From assembly GCA_964418125.1 (NCBI GenBank), contig CAYQKY010000021.1, positions 14,411-78,410 of the forward strand: DNA of 64,000 bases. Reading direction: 5' to 3'. Source of the DNA: JACJXW01 sp964418125. Its GTDB lineage: Bacteria; Bacteroidota; Bacteroidia; Chitinophagales; Saprospiraceae. Below, one piece after another: positions 32,419 to 41,204 of the stretch (the first letter of the stretch is position 1; each line of letters starts with the position of its first letter). A program made the translations under genes and the position numbers. The notes under the pieces were generated by a model. It was not told where the DNA came from, did not search any database, and was given only the letters and a program-made list of their open reading frames with translations.

Positions 32419-32946
32419 ATTTTTGAAGTTTGATGTGGGATATTTGATTTTTGATTTTCAGGACCGAAGCCTGTCCCGTGGAGCAGGTTTTCGGGGCTTT
32501 CGGATTCACAGAAATAGATCCCTTCGTTACGCAGCGAGTTGGAAGCAACCATGCCGTCCCTGATGATGGGCACCTTAGCCGGCTGATAACCGGCCAGGCG
32601 AATGATATAGGCCTCGGCGCTGCTGTAACAGGGCACTGCAGCCTACTACAGCCTATTCCTCCCAGAAAGCGATATCCATGGGCATAGCGCCCTGATATTG
32701 TCCGGACACAGAACAGGCGCCCGGAGAGTGGCCTGGCTTTTCAAAAGGGGATCTCCATCTGCATTTTTGAGGTTCTACCTGTTGAAGGTGATCGGGGAAG
32801 TGCAAAGGAATGCAGCGCAAAGTAGAAGTTGCTTCATGGCGGGAAATGTTATTTTGTTAGTGTGCAACCAAAATAGCATTTCTTTCCGAATTGACGGGCA
32901 GGGCCGGGGAGTTGAGCGAGGCAAAAGCGCCATTACAGAAAAAACA
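32419..32946. other. Intergenic region with possible gene remnant
   Basis: No intact gene is supported. On the minus strand 32450-32610 reads AYIIRLAGYQPAKVPIIRD and NSLRNEGIYFCESESPENLL in one frame. This looks protein-like but ends in TTTGAT-type spacer phrases and has no start. It may be a decayed fragment. A plus-strand frame at 32698-33006 has no protein character and I do not call it. Confidence 0.3.
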
Positions 32947-33004
32947 AATGCGTTGAAATACCCTGCCCGCAGGCATCATCCGTTTCCGGGTATTTCAACG
33001 CATT
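32947..33004 (-). terminator. Intrinsic terminator of the S46 peptidase gene
   Basis: AATGCGTTGAAATACCC (32947-32963) is the exact complement of GGGTATTTCAACGCATT (32988-33004), a perfect 17-bp stem. On the minus strand it is followed by TTTGTTTTTT, so it ends transcription from the peptidase gene at 33025. Confidence 0.85.
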
Positions 33005-33024
33005 AAAAAGGCCGTTCTTATTTC

Positions 33025-35145
33025 CTACTCTGCACCGATCTCCTTCAGTATCCGGCCCGCCTTGTAGATGTGCTTCATAGCCGATACGAGGCCTCCGGTG
33101 TGTACACCGATCGAGCGGTTGGACTCCACCTCATAAATGAAGTTCCCGGCAAGGGATTCTATATTACCGTCGAATAGCAGGCCGACCAACTGCCCTTTCT
33201 TGTTGATCATGGGGCTGCCGGAGTTGCCGCCGGTACTGTCGCAGGTAGAGATGAAGTTCAGGGGCGACCTCAGGAGTTCCATTGGCGGGTTTTGCCAACG
33301 CTCAGGCAGGTCCCAGGGATATTCCCCGTTGTTGGAGTAGTGGCGGTCGTACAGGCCGAAGTAGGTCGTTTTGATGGGTGCTTCGGTGCCGTTGTAGTTG
33401 TAATCCTTAACCACCCCATCGGCAATGCGGAGGGTGAAGGTGGCGTCGGGCGGAATGCTTAGGCCATAGACCTGGTACACCTCATTCGCGATCTCGTTTT
33501 CCAGCGCCCTTCGGCTGGCTGTATTAGCCTGGAAAGCCAGCTGTGCCTCCTGGTATTCCGGCGCCAGCAGGAGCGCCATCTGTACGATGGGGTCTTTCGA
33601 TTTTTTGAACTTCTCCGGTTTTGCTTCGAGCAGTTTCTCCAGCTTTTTTTCGTCGGTAAGCTTCGTCTCCCCGAGGATTTCCTTCGCGGCGGCGGCGGGA
33701 GTTCTGCCGTCCAGTATTTCGCCGATGTACTTATCATCTTCCAGCGCGAAAGCCTGGAGCTCTTCCAGCAGCAGGGCCAGGAGTATTTCCTCCTCGGGCC
33801 CTTGCAGGCCGGCCGTCATGCTTTTTATCTGTTCCCGCAGGCCATTGAGCTCCTCCTCTGAAGCGCCGCCGTCCATGGCCTGGGTGTATCCGAAGATAGC
33901 ATGGAGGAGCTGTAAGGTAGCGCCATTCATGGGGTTGGGCGCCAGGAGGAAATTCTCGGAGAAATAACCATCGATGCGGCCGTATTCCTCGGCCAGTGCC
34001 TTCCAATAGTCATCGCCCTGTGCCACTGCCTTCGATTTTGATTTGACCAGTTCCTCCATTTTTTTCTTCTTGCCCATCAATACCGGATTATTCAGGGCGG
34101 CAAGAATGCCAGTGAAAGCCTTATCGCTGTTGGAGAGGTTCAGGATCTGTTCGAGCAATCCATGGCTGGGGTTTTCTTCGTACTGGGCCCGCAGAAGTTC
34201 CAGGCGGTTATGGATCCACGTTTTCAGGAGTTTATAGCGATAGTCGCGGTCGTACTCCAGCTGGGCCATAGTGCGGTAGCGCTCGGTACTTCCCGGGTTG
34301 CCGATGGTAAATACGGCGTCATTCTCCCCCACCCCTTCGGGATTGACGGGAAAATAAAAGTCAGAGGAGTTGACCGGCTCACCGTTTTCATAGACGCGCC
34401 ACAGGGTCATGTCCAGGTTGTAGCGCGGGTAGGTAAAGTTGTCCGGGTCGCCGCCGAAGTTGCCGATCCGCAGTTCAGGCAGGAGGACCAGGCGCACGTC
34501 ATCGTATCTCTTGTAGCCGTAGATCGAGTACTTGCCGCCGCTGAAGTAGGTTACCGTTTCCACGTCCAGGCCTTCCCACCCGGCCATGGCGCTGTATTTT
34601 TCCTTTGCAGCATCCAGTGCATCTTTCCGCTTGGCCACCATTTCCTCATCGTTGGACGCCTGGCTGGTATACCCCTGGACAAAATCCGTGATGTCTTCTA
34701 TCTTGACCAATTGTGTGACGAATAATCCCGGCACCTGCCGCTCTTCGGCCATCGTTTCTGCGTAGAAGCCGGTAGCATCCAGGTCTTCTCCTTCCCTGGC
34801 CACCTTACCTGCTTCCCCGTGGGAGCAGTGGTGGTTGGTCAGGATCAGGCCATTGGGGGAAATGAAAGAGGCCGAACAATACCCGGAGAAACGCAGGGAG
34901 GCCAGGCGCGCCTTTTCCCACCAGGCATCATCGGGCTGGAAATTGTAGGTTTCCTTAAAATATTCCATCGGCGCATGCTCGAACGTCCACATTTTGCCGT
35001 AATCAAAACGGCTGACCTCCACATCCGTTGCATAATAGGTGGCTGCGGGCTGCGCAAAGGCCGTCGCAACAACAAGGAATGAGAAGAAAAACAGGGCGGG
35101 TAATTTCCGGATAGCTCTGGTTGCCATTATTTTTAGTTTTTTCAT
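33025..35145 (-). CDS. S46 family dipeptidyl-peptidase (DPP7/DPP11 type)
   Basis: The protein has about 706 residues with a Sec signal (LPALFFFSFLVVATAFAQ). The chymotrypsin-like catalytic halves are visible: His in LTNHHCSHGEAGKV (about residue 90) and the nucleophile Ser in GGNSGSPMINKKGQLVGLLF near residue 640. An all-helical insertion lies between them, as in Porphyromonas DPP7/DPP11. These periplasmic exopeptidases release dipeptides from peptide N-termini for amino-acid nutrition. The subsite region NRSIGVHTGG has Gly rather than an Arg, hinting at hydrophobic rather than acidic P1 preference. The start is the ATG at 35145, with 35127 an alternative. Confidence 0.9.
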   Translation of the reverse strand: MKKLKIMATRAIRKLPALFFFSFLVVATAFAQPAATYYATDVEVSRFDYGKMWTFEHAPMEYFKETYNFQPDDAWWEKARLASLRFSGYCSASFISPNGLILTNHHCSHGEAGKVAREGEDLDATGFYAETMAEERQVPGLFVTQLVKIEDITDFVQGYTSQASNDEEMVAKRKDALDAAKEKYSAMAGWEGLDVETVTYFSGGKYSIYGYKRYDDVRLVLLPELRIGNFGGDPDNFTYPRYNLDMTLWRVYENGEPVNSSDFYFPVNPEGVGENDAVFTIGNPGSTERYRTMAQLEYDRDYRYKLLKTWIHNRLELLRAQYEENPSHGLLEQILNLSNSDKAFTGILAALNNPVLMGKKKKMEELVKSKSKAVAQGDDYWKALAEEYGRIDGYFSENFLLAPNPMNGATLQLLHAIFGYTQAMDGGASEEELNGLREQIKSMTAGLQGPEEEILLALLLEELQAFALEDDKYIGEILDGRTPAAAAKEILGETKLTDEKKLEKLLEAKPEKFKKSKDPIVQMALLLAPEYQEAQLAFQANTASRRALENEIANEVYQVYGLSIPPDATFTLRIADGVVKDYNYNGTEAPIKTTYFGLYDRHYSNNGEYPWDLPERWQNPPMELLRSPLNFISTCDSTGGNSGSPMINKKGQLVGLLFDGNIESLAGNFIYEVESNRSIGVHTGGLVSAMKHIYKAGRILKEIGAE

Positions 35146-35220
35146 CAAAAAAGATTTATTGGATTACCATTTCCAAGGTTTCTGCGGGGAACACAGGGTG
35201 CTGCAACAAGGCCGTTACAA

Positions 35221-35304
35221 ATGTAATAATTACTTTTATAATCGTTATAAATATAATAATTATAAAAATCATCATTACTTTTATAATCATTATATTTATA
35301 ACGG
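35221..35304. repeat. AT-rich low-complexity stretch upstream of the S46 peptidase
   Basis: The stretch is built from ATAATTA, TTATAATCRTTATA and related phrases, nearly free of G and C, with two near-copies of ATTACTTTTATAATC (about 35228 and 35275). It lies 80-160 bases before the peptidase start, so it could be an UP-like or nucleoid-protein region. I see no gene in 35146-35352. Confidence 0.5.
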
Positions 35305-35352
35305 ACTCAACGCTCCCTGCCCGCCACCTATACACCTTACACTTTCACCCCA

Positions 35353-36207
35353 CTATTCCTTGTTCTCCAATATCCCTTCCTTCACCGCATCCTCGGTATA
35401 GCCATGCAGCTGGACCGGTTCTTTCCGGCGGTTGGCCCGCAGGCGCATATTGAGGAATTCCACAAAGAGGGAAAAGGTGATGGCGAAGTAGAGGTATCCT
35501 TTGGGTACGCTGCCGATCTCGGCTCCGGCGACCGTCAGGTGGGCCAGGTGGGCGCCCTCAGCGATGAGCATAAAGCCGATCAGGATGAGAAAGGCCATCC
35601 CCAGCATCTGTATGGTCGGGTGGCGGTTGACGAAATTGGCGACCGGGGTAGCGAACAGCATCATGATGAACACCGAAAGGACCACCGCAATGATCATGAT
35701 CACCAGGGCGCCGTTCAGGCCGTTGGTCATACCCACTGCCGTGAGGATGGAATCGAAAGAGAAAACGATATTGATCACCGTGATCTGCACGATCACATTG
35801 GTGAAAGTAGACATTCCCCTGCCTCCGGCCTTTTCATCCAGTTCGTCTTCTTCCTCCAGCTTGTGGCGGATCTCCGTGGTACTTTTATAAAGCAAAAACA
35901 GCCCTCCCGCAAAAAGGATAAGGCTCTGCCCGGAAAAGCCGCCATGAAAGTACTCGTTGTGAATCTCGAACCAGGGTTCTTCCATGGCCACCAGTATGGA
36001 AACGCCGAATAGCAGCACAATGCGCAGCACCATGGCCAGGACCAGCCCGATGTTGGTTGCCTTGGGCCGGTCCTTTTCCGGCAGCTTATTGGAAGCGATG
36101 GAAATGAAGATGATGTTGTCAATACCCAGCACGATCTCCAGGAAGGTCAGGGTCAGAAGGCTCATCCACACTCCGGCACTGGCAAAATCGGGAAGAACGA
36201 ATTCCAT
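35353..36207 (-). CDS. TerC family integral membrane protein
   Basis: This 284-residue inner-membrane protein has seven to nine hydrophobic helices and TerC signatures LTFLEIVLGIDNIIFISI with the conserved GIDN acidic site, and INIVFSFDSILTAVGM with FSFDS. TerC/Alx proteins are linked to metal-ion (Mn2+) efflux or metal loading of exported enzymes. The true start is the ATG at 36207, because the frame is open upstream to 36777 only as antisense to the DUF6495 gene. It is divergent from DUF6495 with a 243-base gap. Confidence 0.92.
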   Translation of the reverse strand: MEFVLPDFASAGVWMSLLTLTFLEIVLGIDNIIFISIASNKLPEKDRPKATNIGLVLAMVLRIVLLFGVSILVAMEEPWFEIHNEYFHGGFSGQSLILFAGGLFLLYKSTTEIRHKLEEEDELDEKAGGRGMSTFTNVIVQITVINIVFSFDSILTAVGMTNGLNGALVIMIIAVVLSVFIMMLFATPVANFVNRHPTIQMLGMAFLILIGFMLIAEGAHLAHLTVAGAEIGSVPKGYLYFAITFSLFVEFLNMRLRANRRKEPVQLHGYTEDAVKEGILENKE

Positions 36208-36390
36208 AGTTTTTCTTCTGTTTGTTGAATCTTCAATGTTCTGGCGGTTAATCCAAAACGCCTGCAATTTTACGAAAAAAATGTTGATTCGTTGATTCGT
36301 TGATTGGGTGATTCGTTGATTGCCGCGGTTGCAAACTGCGAACACTCCCGGTTGGGTTAGCTCACCTGAACTTATCAACTGGTCAACCAT

Positions 36391-36421
36391 TTTGCCCCTT
36401 CGAGCCATATCCTTACCTTTG
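36391..36421 (+). promoter_or_regulatory. Consensus Bacteroidota promoter for the DUF6495 gene
   Basis: TTTG at 36391-36394, exactly 19 bases, then TACCTTTG at 36414-36421 matches TTTG-N19-TAnnTTTG in every specified base. The start codon is 29 bases after the -7 box, so the 5' leader is about 20 nt. This is the best promoter in the window and supports the phylum call. Confidence 0.8.
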
Positions 36422-36450
36422 CCCACTATTTTTCGGACATAATACCAACC

Positions 36451-36933
36451 ATGAAATACCGCCGCCTCCGACAAGACGAACTGGAAAGCCTCGAGAAGGA
36501 ATTCATCCGGTTCCTGGCCGCCAACCAGGTCTCTGCCGACGAATGGGAAAAGCTGAAAACAGAAGAACCTGAAAAGGCCGAAAAGCTCATTGGGATCTTC
36601 AGCGACTTCGTCTTCGAAAAAGTTCTCAGCGATGTGGAATACCTGGAATACAAAACTCCCAAAGACATTAAAACCTTCCGCTTCGAGGAAGACCGCATCG
36701 TTATGAACGGCCTGCTGGTGGAAGGCCAGAGCAGTTTCGATTTCACCCTGGAACAGAGCCCGCAGCAGATGCTGCAACAGATACAGCTCACCGGCGCCAG
36801 GCTGAAATTATACACGGCCGAAAAGGCCTACAGCCGCGGGCGGGACATGGAGATCTTCGAGATGATGGAGAATGGGGCGCTGATCTCAAAAGACGGGTCG
36901 TTGTTCAAAACGCTGGATGGGTTGAAAAAGTAG
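36451..36933 (+). CDS. DUF6495 family protein
   Basis: This 160-residue cytoplasmic protein begins MKYRRLRQDELESLEKEFI, which I recognise as the start of DUF6495, a Bacteroidota-restricted family. It is rich in charged residues, with a helical N-terminal half (ADEWEKLKTEEPEKAEKLIG) and a central segment SDVEYLEYKTPKDIKTFRF. No catalytic motif is visible and the function is unknown. The start is fixed by the consensus promoter 30 bases upstream. Confidence 0.75.
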   Translation: MKYRRLRQDELESLEKEFIRFLAANQVSADEWEKLKTEEPEKAEKLIGIFSDFVFEKVLSDVEYLEYKTPKDIKTFRFEEDRIVMNGLLVEGQSSFDFTLEQSPQQMLQQIQLTGARLKLYTAEKAYSRGRDMEIFEMMENGALISKDGSLFKTLDGLKK

Positions 36934-37131
36934 TGTGCATTTGTGTATTTGTGCATTTGTGTATTCGTGTATTCGTCGAAAAAATAGTATTTCGTAGCCA
37001 AATTACACCTCCCCCTAAAAAAACCGAATACCCCAATGGACGGATACACCATTACACATCGTCCCCGGTAGATTTTCCGCCCGCCCTGGTTGGCAAAGCC
37101 CCGCCCATCGTCGAAAAGGTGAGAATCCTCA

Positions 37132-37163
37132 TTGACCTTTTGGGTAGAATGCCGGTACTTTTG
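37132..37163 (+). promoter_or_regulatory. Promoter immediately before the TonB receptor start
   Basis: TTGA (37132-37135), 20 bases, then TACTTTTG (37156-37163) fits the Bacteroidota promoter pattern. The -7 box ends only four bases before the ATG at 37168, so the transcript would be leaderless or nearly so unless another promoter lies upstream. Confidence 0.5.
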
Positions 37164-37167
37164 CGCC

Positions 37168-39831
37168 ATGAAATGGCGTGCCATTATTCACCTGACTCTT
37201 TTAACGCTAACCTTTCAACCTTCAATTCTTGCTCAGGGCTTGTCCGGGCAAAAAGTGTCTCTCAATTGCCGGAACACGCCTCTGAAGGAAGTCCTGGAAG
37301 GCCTGGAGGAGCGCTACGGTATCCAATTCATTTACAGCGAGCAGTTCGTTACGCTCGATCATCATGTGAGCCTCAACGCCCGCCGGCGGCCGCTGGAGCA
37401 GGTGCTGGAAGAGCTGTTCCGCCATTCCGGCATAGAATACCGGCTCATCGGCGGGCGGGTGGCCCTACGGCCCGGCGCCAGCCCGCCGGTAGAGAAGATC
37501 AGCCATAAGCCGGAGCGGCAGCTTTCCCAGACAGTACGAGGCAGGGTGGTTGACGAAGCTTCCCGCATGCCTTTGGCAGGGGCCAACATACAGCTCCTGG
37601 GGGACACGCCTTTTCAGGGTACTTCCACCGGCCTTGACGGGGAATTTGAGCTGAGTAAGGTGCCCGTCGGGCGCCGCAATTTCCTTGTTTCCTATCTGGG
37701 GTATGAGCCCGTCACGATAAGAGATGTTGTCATCATCTCCGGGAAGGAACTCGTCCTGGACATAGAACTTCAGGAGTCGACAACTACCCTGGACGAGGTT
37801 GTCGTCACCACGGAAATCGACAAGATGGAGGCCCTCAACAGCATGATCACCGTCAGCGGGCGGCAGTTTCGGGTGGAGGAGGCCAGCCGCTATCCGGGCA
37901 GCTTCCAGGACCCCGCCCGGATGAGCCGTTCCTTCGCCGGGGTCAGCTACCTGAGCGACCTGGAGAACGACCTCATCGTCAGGGGCAACTCGCCCACCAG
38001 CCTCTTATGGCGCCTGGAGGGCATTGAAATTCCCACCCCCAACCACTTCCACGCCATCGGCAATACCGGCGGCGCCATTAGCATGCTCAACAGCAATGTG
38101 CTGACGGCCTCCGACTTCCTGACCGGCGCCTTCCCCGCTGAATACGGCAATACGATCTCCGGCGTTTTCGACCTGAAATTCCGCAACGGCAATACCGCAC
38201 GCAATGAGTATACACTGAGTATGGGAGTCCTCGGCGTCGAGGCCGGCATGGAAGGGCCGATACAGAAAGACAAAGGCAGCTCCTACCTGCTGAATTACCG
38301 GTATTCCACCCTCGCCCTGATCGAGGAGATGGGGCTCAACCCCGTCCTGGAAGGCGGTATCCCCCGGTATCAGGACCTGGCGTTCAAAACCCTGGTACCC
38401 ACCAAAAAATTCGGCGTTTTTTCCCTCTTCGGGCTGGGGGCCACCAACAGCATAGCGCGGGAGCCGGAAATGCAGGCCAACAGCCGCTACGACCGCTACG
38501 ATTTTGATGAAGAAACGGCCCGTTACGGCATCATCGGGCTGAAACACAGCCTGCAGCTCTCCTCAAAAGCTTATCTTCAGACTACCTTAGCTACCACCTG
38601 GGACACCTACAAATACCGGTATGATTTCTTCAGCGATTCCACAGATGCCCCCTTTACCGAATTGCTTTACTATTCGCGGGAGCGCCACCTTACCGGAACC
38701 TTCCGCCTGAGCACTCAGTACAACAAAAAGAACAGCGCCCGCACCGCCACCCAGCTGGGGCTTATCCTGAGCCGGCAATTGTACAGCTATAAATACCGCT
38801 TCGGAAATGAGCGCACCGGCCAGCAGAGTGTCCTGCTCGATGACGTTGGAGCTACCACCACCATTCAGGCCTATGGGCAATGGAAGCGGAGCCTTTCGGA
38901 AAAGGTTACCTTCAACCACGGCCTGCACCTTCTCTATTTCAGCTTCAACGACGCCTTCACCGTCGAACCCCGCCTGGGGCTGGATTGGCGCCTCAATGCC
39001 CGCGAATCGGTGAAGCTGGCGGCGGGCCTGTACAGTTATATCGGCCACCTCAGCAGCTACCTTTACCATTCGCAATACGACTTTGATGTGCAGCCTTTCC
39101 GCAACCGGCAGTTGCCCAAATCCCTGCAGTTCGTGGGGGGCTACAGCCTGCGCCTGTCCGACGACTGGCATATCCGGACGGAGGCGTACTTCCAGCATAT
39201 CTTCGACGCCGCGGTAAGCAGCAACCCGGACCAGCCGTGGGTCTCCATCCTCAACATCCTGAACAATTACGAGGTGTTCAACGCTGCGGAGATCCCCATT
39301 TCGAACCGGGGCAAAGGGCGAAACCTGGGCTTCGAACTCACCACTGAAAAGCTGTTCTCCCGGGGATACTATTGCCTCTTCACGGCTTCCGTTTACGATT
39401 CGCGCTATTCAACGATCGATGGCCGCTGGTTCAGCACCCAGTTCAACGGCAACTACATCTTCAACCTGCTGGGCGGCCGGGAATTCACCCTCCGCAGTAA
39501 TGACCGCCTGGGCATCAACGCCAAGTTCATCTACGCCGGCGGCAACCGGTTCTCCCGCATCAACGAAGAGGCCTCCCGGGCCCGCGGTTTCGAGGTGCTC
39601 AACCCCAACTTCATCAACAGCGAAAAAGCGCCCAATTACAACCGGGTGGACCTCCTGCTGAGCTACACGGCCAACAACCCGCGGGCCACCCACAAATTCT
39701 CCCTGGACATACAGAACCTGTTACAGCGCCGCAATGTACTCGAGTACTATTTCAACCCGGCGGAGAACAGGGTGATGACCAATTACCAGGTGCAATTTCT
39801 GTTTGACCTCCGGTACCGGTTGGTTTTTTAA
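37168..39831 (+). CDS. TonB-dependent outer-membrane receptor with STN and carboxypeptidase-regulatory domains
   Basis: The protein has 887 residues. A signal peptide (LTLLTLTFQPSILAQG) is followed by a secretin/TonB STN domain (LKEVLEGLEERYGIQFIYSE), which in SusC-like receptors contacts an anti-sigma factor. Next are a carboxypeptidase-D regulatory-like beta domain (VRGRVVDEASRMPLAGANIQ), a TonB plug (EVVVTTEIDKMEALNSMI and FPAEYGNTISGVFDLKFRNG) and a 22-strand barrel ending in FLFDLRYRLVF. It imports a ligand across the outer membrane using TonB energy. No SusD partner, sigma factor or anti-sigma gene is adjacent, so the substrate is unknown. The ATG at 37168 gives the signal peptide. Confidence 0.9.
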   Translation: MKWRAIIHLTLLTLTFQPSILAQGLSGQKVSLNCRNTPLKEVLEGLEERYGIQFIYSEQFVTLDHHVSLNARRRPLEQVLEELFRHSGIEYRLIGGRVALRPGASPPVEKISHKPERQLSQTVRGRVVDEASRMPLAGANIQLLGDTPFQGTSTGLDGEFELSKVPVGRRNFLVSYLGYEPVTIRDVVIISGKELVLDIELQESTTTLDEVVVTTEIDKMEALNSMITVSGRQFRVEEASRYPGSFQDPARMSRSFAGVSYLSDLENDLIVRGNSPTSLLWRLEGIEIPTPNHFHAIGNTGGAISMLNSNVLTASDFLTGAFPAEYGNTISGVFDLKFRNGNTARNEYTLSMGVLGVEAGMEGPIQKDKGSSYLLNYRYSTLALIEEMGLNPVLEGGIPRYQDLAFKTLVPTKKFGVFSLFGLGATNSIAREPEMQANSRYDRYDFDEETARYGIIGLKHSLQLSSKAYLQTTLATTWDTYKYRYDFFSDSTDAPFTELLYYSRERHLTGTFRLSTQYNKKNSARTATQLGLILSRQLYSYKYRFGNERTGQQSVLLDDVGATTTIQAYGQWKRSLSEKVTFNHGLHLLYFSFNDAFTVEPRLGLDWRLNARESVKLAAGLYSYIGHLSSYLYHSQYDFDVQPFRNRQLPKSLQFVGGYSLRLSDDWHIRTEAYFQHIFDAAVSSNPDQPWVSILNILNNYEVFNAAEIPISNRGKGRNLGFELTTEKLFSRGYYCLFTASVYDSRYSTIDGRWFSTQFNGNYIFNLLGGREFTLRSNDRLGINAKFIYAGGNRFSRINEEASRARGFEVLNPNFINSEKAPNYNRVDLLLSYTANNPRATHKFSLDIQNLLQRRNVLEYYFNPAENRVMTNYQVQFLFDLRYRLVF

Positions 39832-39963
39832 TGATCAAATGTTGATCCCATGTTGTTTATTCAACAAAGGAACGGGCTATCCAATTGGAGACGACCCGGA
39901 AGATATAGTAATAAGGCATAAGTATGACCGCCTTTTCGTATTTTAGGAGAAAATTTATCAGGC

Positions 39964-40923
39964 GTGGCGCAAAAGAAACATATCAGATTCGACTGGGCGA
40001 TAAAGCGGTTGCTTCGGCAGAAAGCCAATTTCGGCATTCTGGAGGGTTTTCTCAGCGAACTGATCGGAGAAGATATAAAGATACTTGAGGTCCTTGAAAG
40101 TGAAAGTAACAAGGAAACCGAGGAAGACAAATACAACCGGGTGGACGTTCTGGTCAAGGATAGCAAAGGCAGCCTGCTTATCATCGAGGTTCAGAATTCG
40201 TATGCCCTCGATTATTTTCTTCGCATCCTGTATGGTATCTCCAAAGCTATCACTGAACACCTGCGGGAAGGAGAAGCCTACTCCAAAGTAAAAAAAGTCA
40301 TTTCGGTAAATATCGTTTATTTCGACCTGGGCCATGGAAGTGATTACGTCTATAAAGGGACAACGGAATTCTATGGCATTCACAACCGGCAACTTCTCGA
40401 ATTATCGGCCAGCCAGAAAAAATTCTTTCAAAAAGAAAAGGTTGCTCATGTTTTCCCCGAGATCTATCTCATTAAGGTCAACAACTTCGACGATTCGGCA
40501 AAGGACACCCTGGATGAATGGATCTACTTCCTTAAAAACAGCGAGATCAAACAGGAATTTACCGCCAAGGGGCTCAAAGAAGCGGATGAAAAGTTAAAAG
40601 TAGCCAATATGGATTCCGCTGACCGAAGGGATTATGAAAGGTTCCTGGACGTATTGCACGACAGGGCAAGTATCGCCGAGACGATCGAATTTGAATCGGA
40701 GTTGAAAGCTCAGAAAAAAGCGGAGGAATTAGTGGAAAAAGCCGTGGAAGAAGCAGTGGAAAAAGCCGTGGAAAAAGCCGTGGAAAAAGCCGTGGAAGAT
40801 ACTACAAGATCAGCCATAATAAAGATGTTGCAAAATACAGATCTAACGATTGAAGAAATAGCCAAAATTCAGGGCGTTTCAGTTGAATTGGTTGAACGAA
40901 TTAAAAAAGAGGCCAAGGAATAA
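39964..40923 (+). CDS. Rpn-type PD-(D/E)XK nuclease/transposase-family protein
   Basis: This 319-residue protein (GTG start at 39964) matches the Rpn/PF12784 family. The nuclease core contains FDWAIKRLLRQKANFGILEG, the acidic DKYNRVDVLVKDSKG, and IIEVQN, which give the D...ExQ form of the PD-(D/E)XK motif (Asp about residue 60, Glu about 77). Rpn proteins cut DNA and promote recA-independent recombination, and some act in phage defence. The C-terminal part holds a repeated helix (EKAVEKAVEKAVEKAVE) and a final helix-turn-helix-like segment (LTIEEIAKIQGVSVELVERI). It stands alone. Confidence 0.82.
   Translation: MAQKKHIRFDWAIKRLLRQKANFGILEGFLSELIGEDIKILEVLESESNKETEEDKYNRVDVLVKDSKGSLLIIEVQNSYALDYFLRILYGISKAITEHLREGEAYSKVKKVISVNIVYFDLGHGSDYVYKGTTEFYGIHNRQLLELSASQKKFFQKEKVAHVFPEIYLIKVNNFDDSAKDTLDEWIYFLKNSEIKQEFTAKGLKEADEKLKVANMDSADRRDYERFLDVLHDRASIAETIEFESELKAQKKAEELVEKAVEEAVEKAVEKAVEKAVEDTTRSAIIKMLQNTDLTIEEIAKIQGVSVELVERIKKEAKE
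40732..40800 (+). repeat. In-frame 12-base tandem repeat within the Rpn-like gene
   Basis: GTGGAAAAAGCC and close variants (GTGGAAGAAGCA) recur 5.75 times, encoding VEKA units of a charged helix. The unit is a multiple of three, so copy-number change would lengthen the helix without a frameshift. Confidence 0.9.
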
Positions 40924-40939
40924 ATTTTTCTGCCCTGCC

Positions 40940-41101
40940 TCCCTTTTGTGGACTTTGGACGGCCCTAGAGTAAAGGCGGAAATCGGAAGGCGGAAGGCGG
41001 AAAAACAGGCGTTGAGCGCCCATTCGGAGCCAAATTCCGACTTCCGATTTCCCACTTCCGACTTCAAATAGGGGCACGTCCAAAGTCCAGGCCCTTTTGT
41101 G
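40940..41101. repeat. Nested inverted-repeat spacer of about 160 bp
   Basis: GGACTTTGGACG (40950-40961) is the exact complement of CGTCCAAAGTCC (41077-41088). Within it GGAAATCGGAAG (40978-40989) pairs with CTTCCGATTTCC (about 41041-41052). The whole is flanked by direct copies of CCTTTTGTGG (40942-40951 and 41093-41102). It may form one long hairpin after the Rpn gene. Confidence 0.6.
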
Positions 41102-41173
41102 GCCCTGCCGACAAAAGCCCGGAGCAACCGCCATCCAAAAAGCTTCTTTACCCTCTCTATTCTTAAAGCTGCC

Positions 41174-41181
41174 TATATTTG
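41174..41181 (+). promoter_or_regulatory. Candidate -7 element
   Basis: TATATTTG matches TAnnTTTG, 23 bases before the ATG at 41205. No clear -33 TTTG is present at the expected distance. Confidence 0.4.
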
Positions 41182-41204
41182 GGGTTCACGAAACCACTGG
41201 CCTT

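Noticed and set aside
32698..33006. 102-codon plus-strand ORF
   Set aside because: The translation has no domain, signal or neighbour support and its end overlaps the terminator stem of the opposite gene.
35353..36777. 474-residue version of the TerC protein
   Set aside because: The extra N-terminal part is antisense to the DUF6495 gene; the family begins at the ATG at 36207.
40732..40800. Possible iteron or CRISPR-like array
   Set aside because: The 12-base units are in frame within a protein gene and encode a regular helix.
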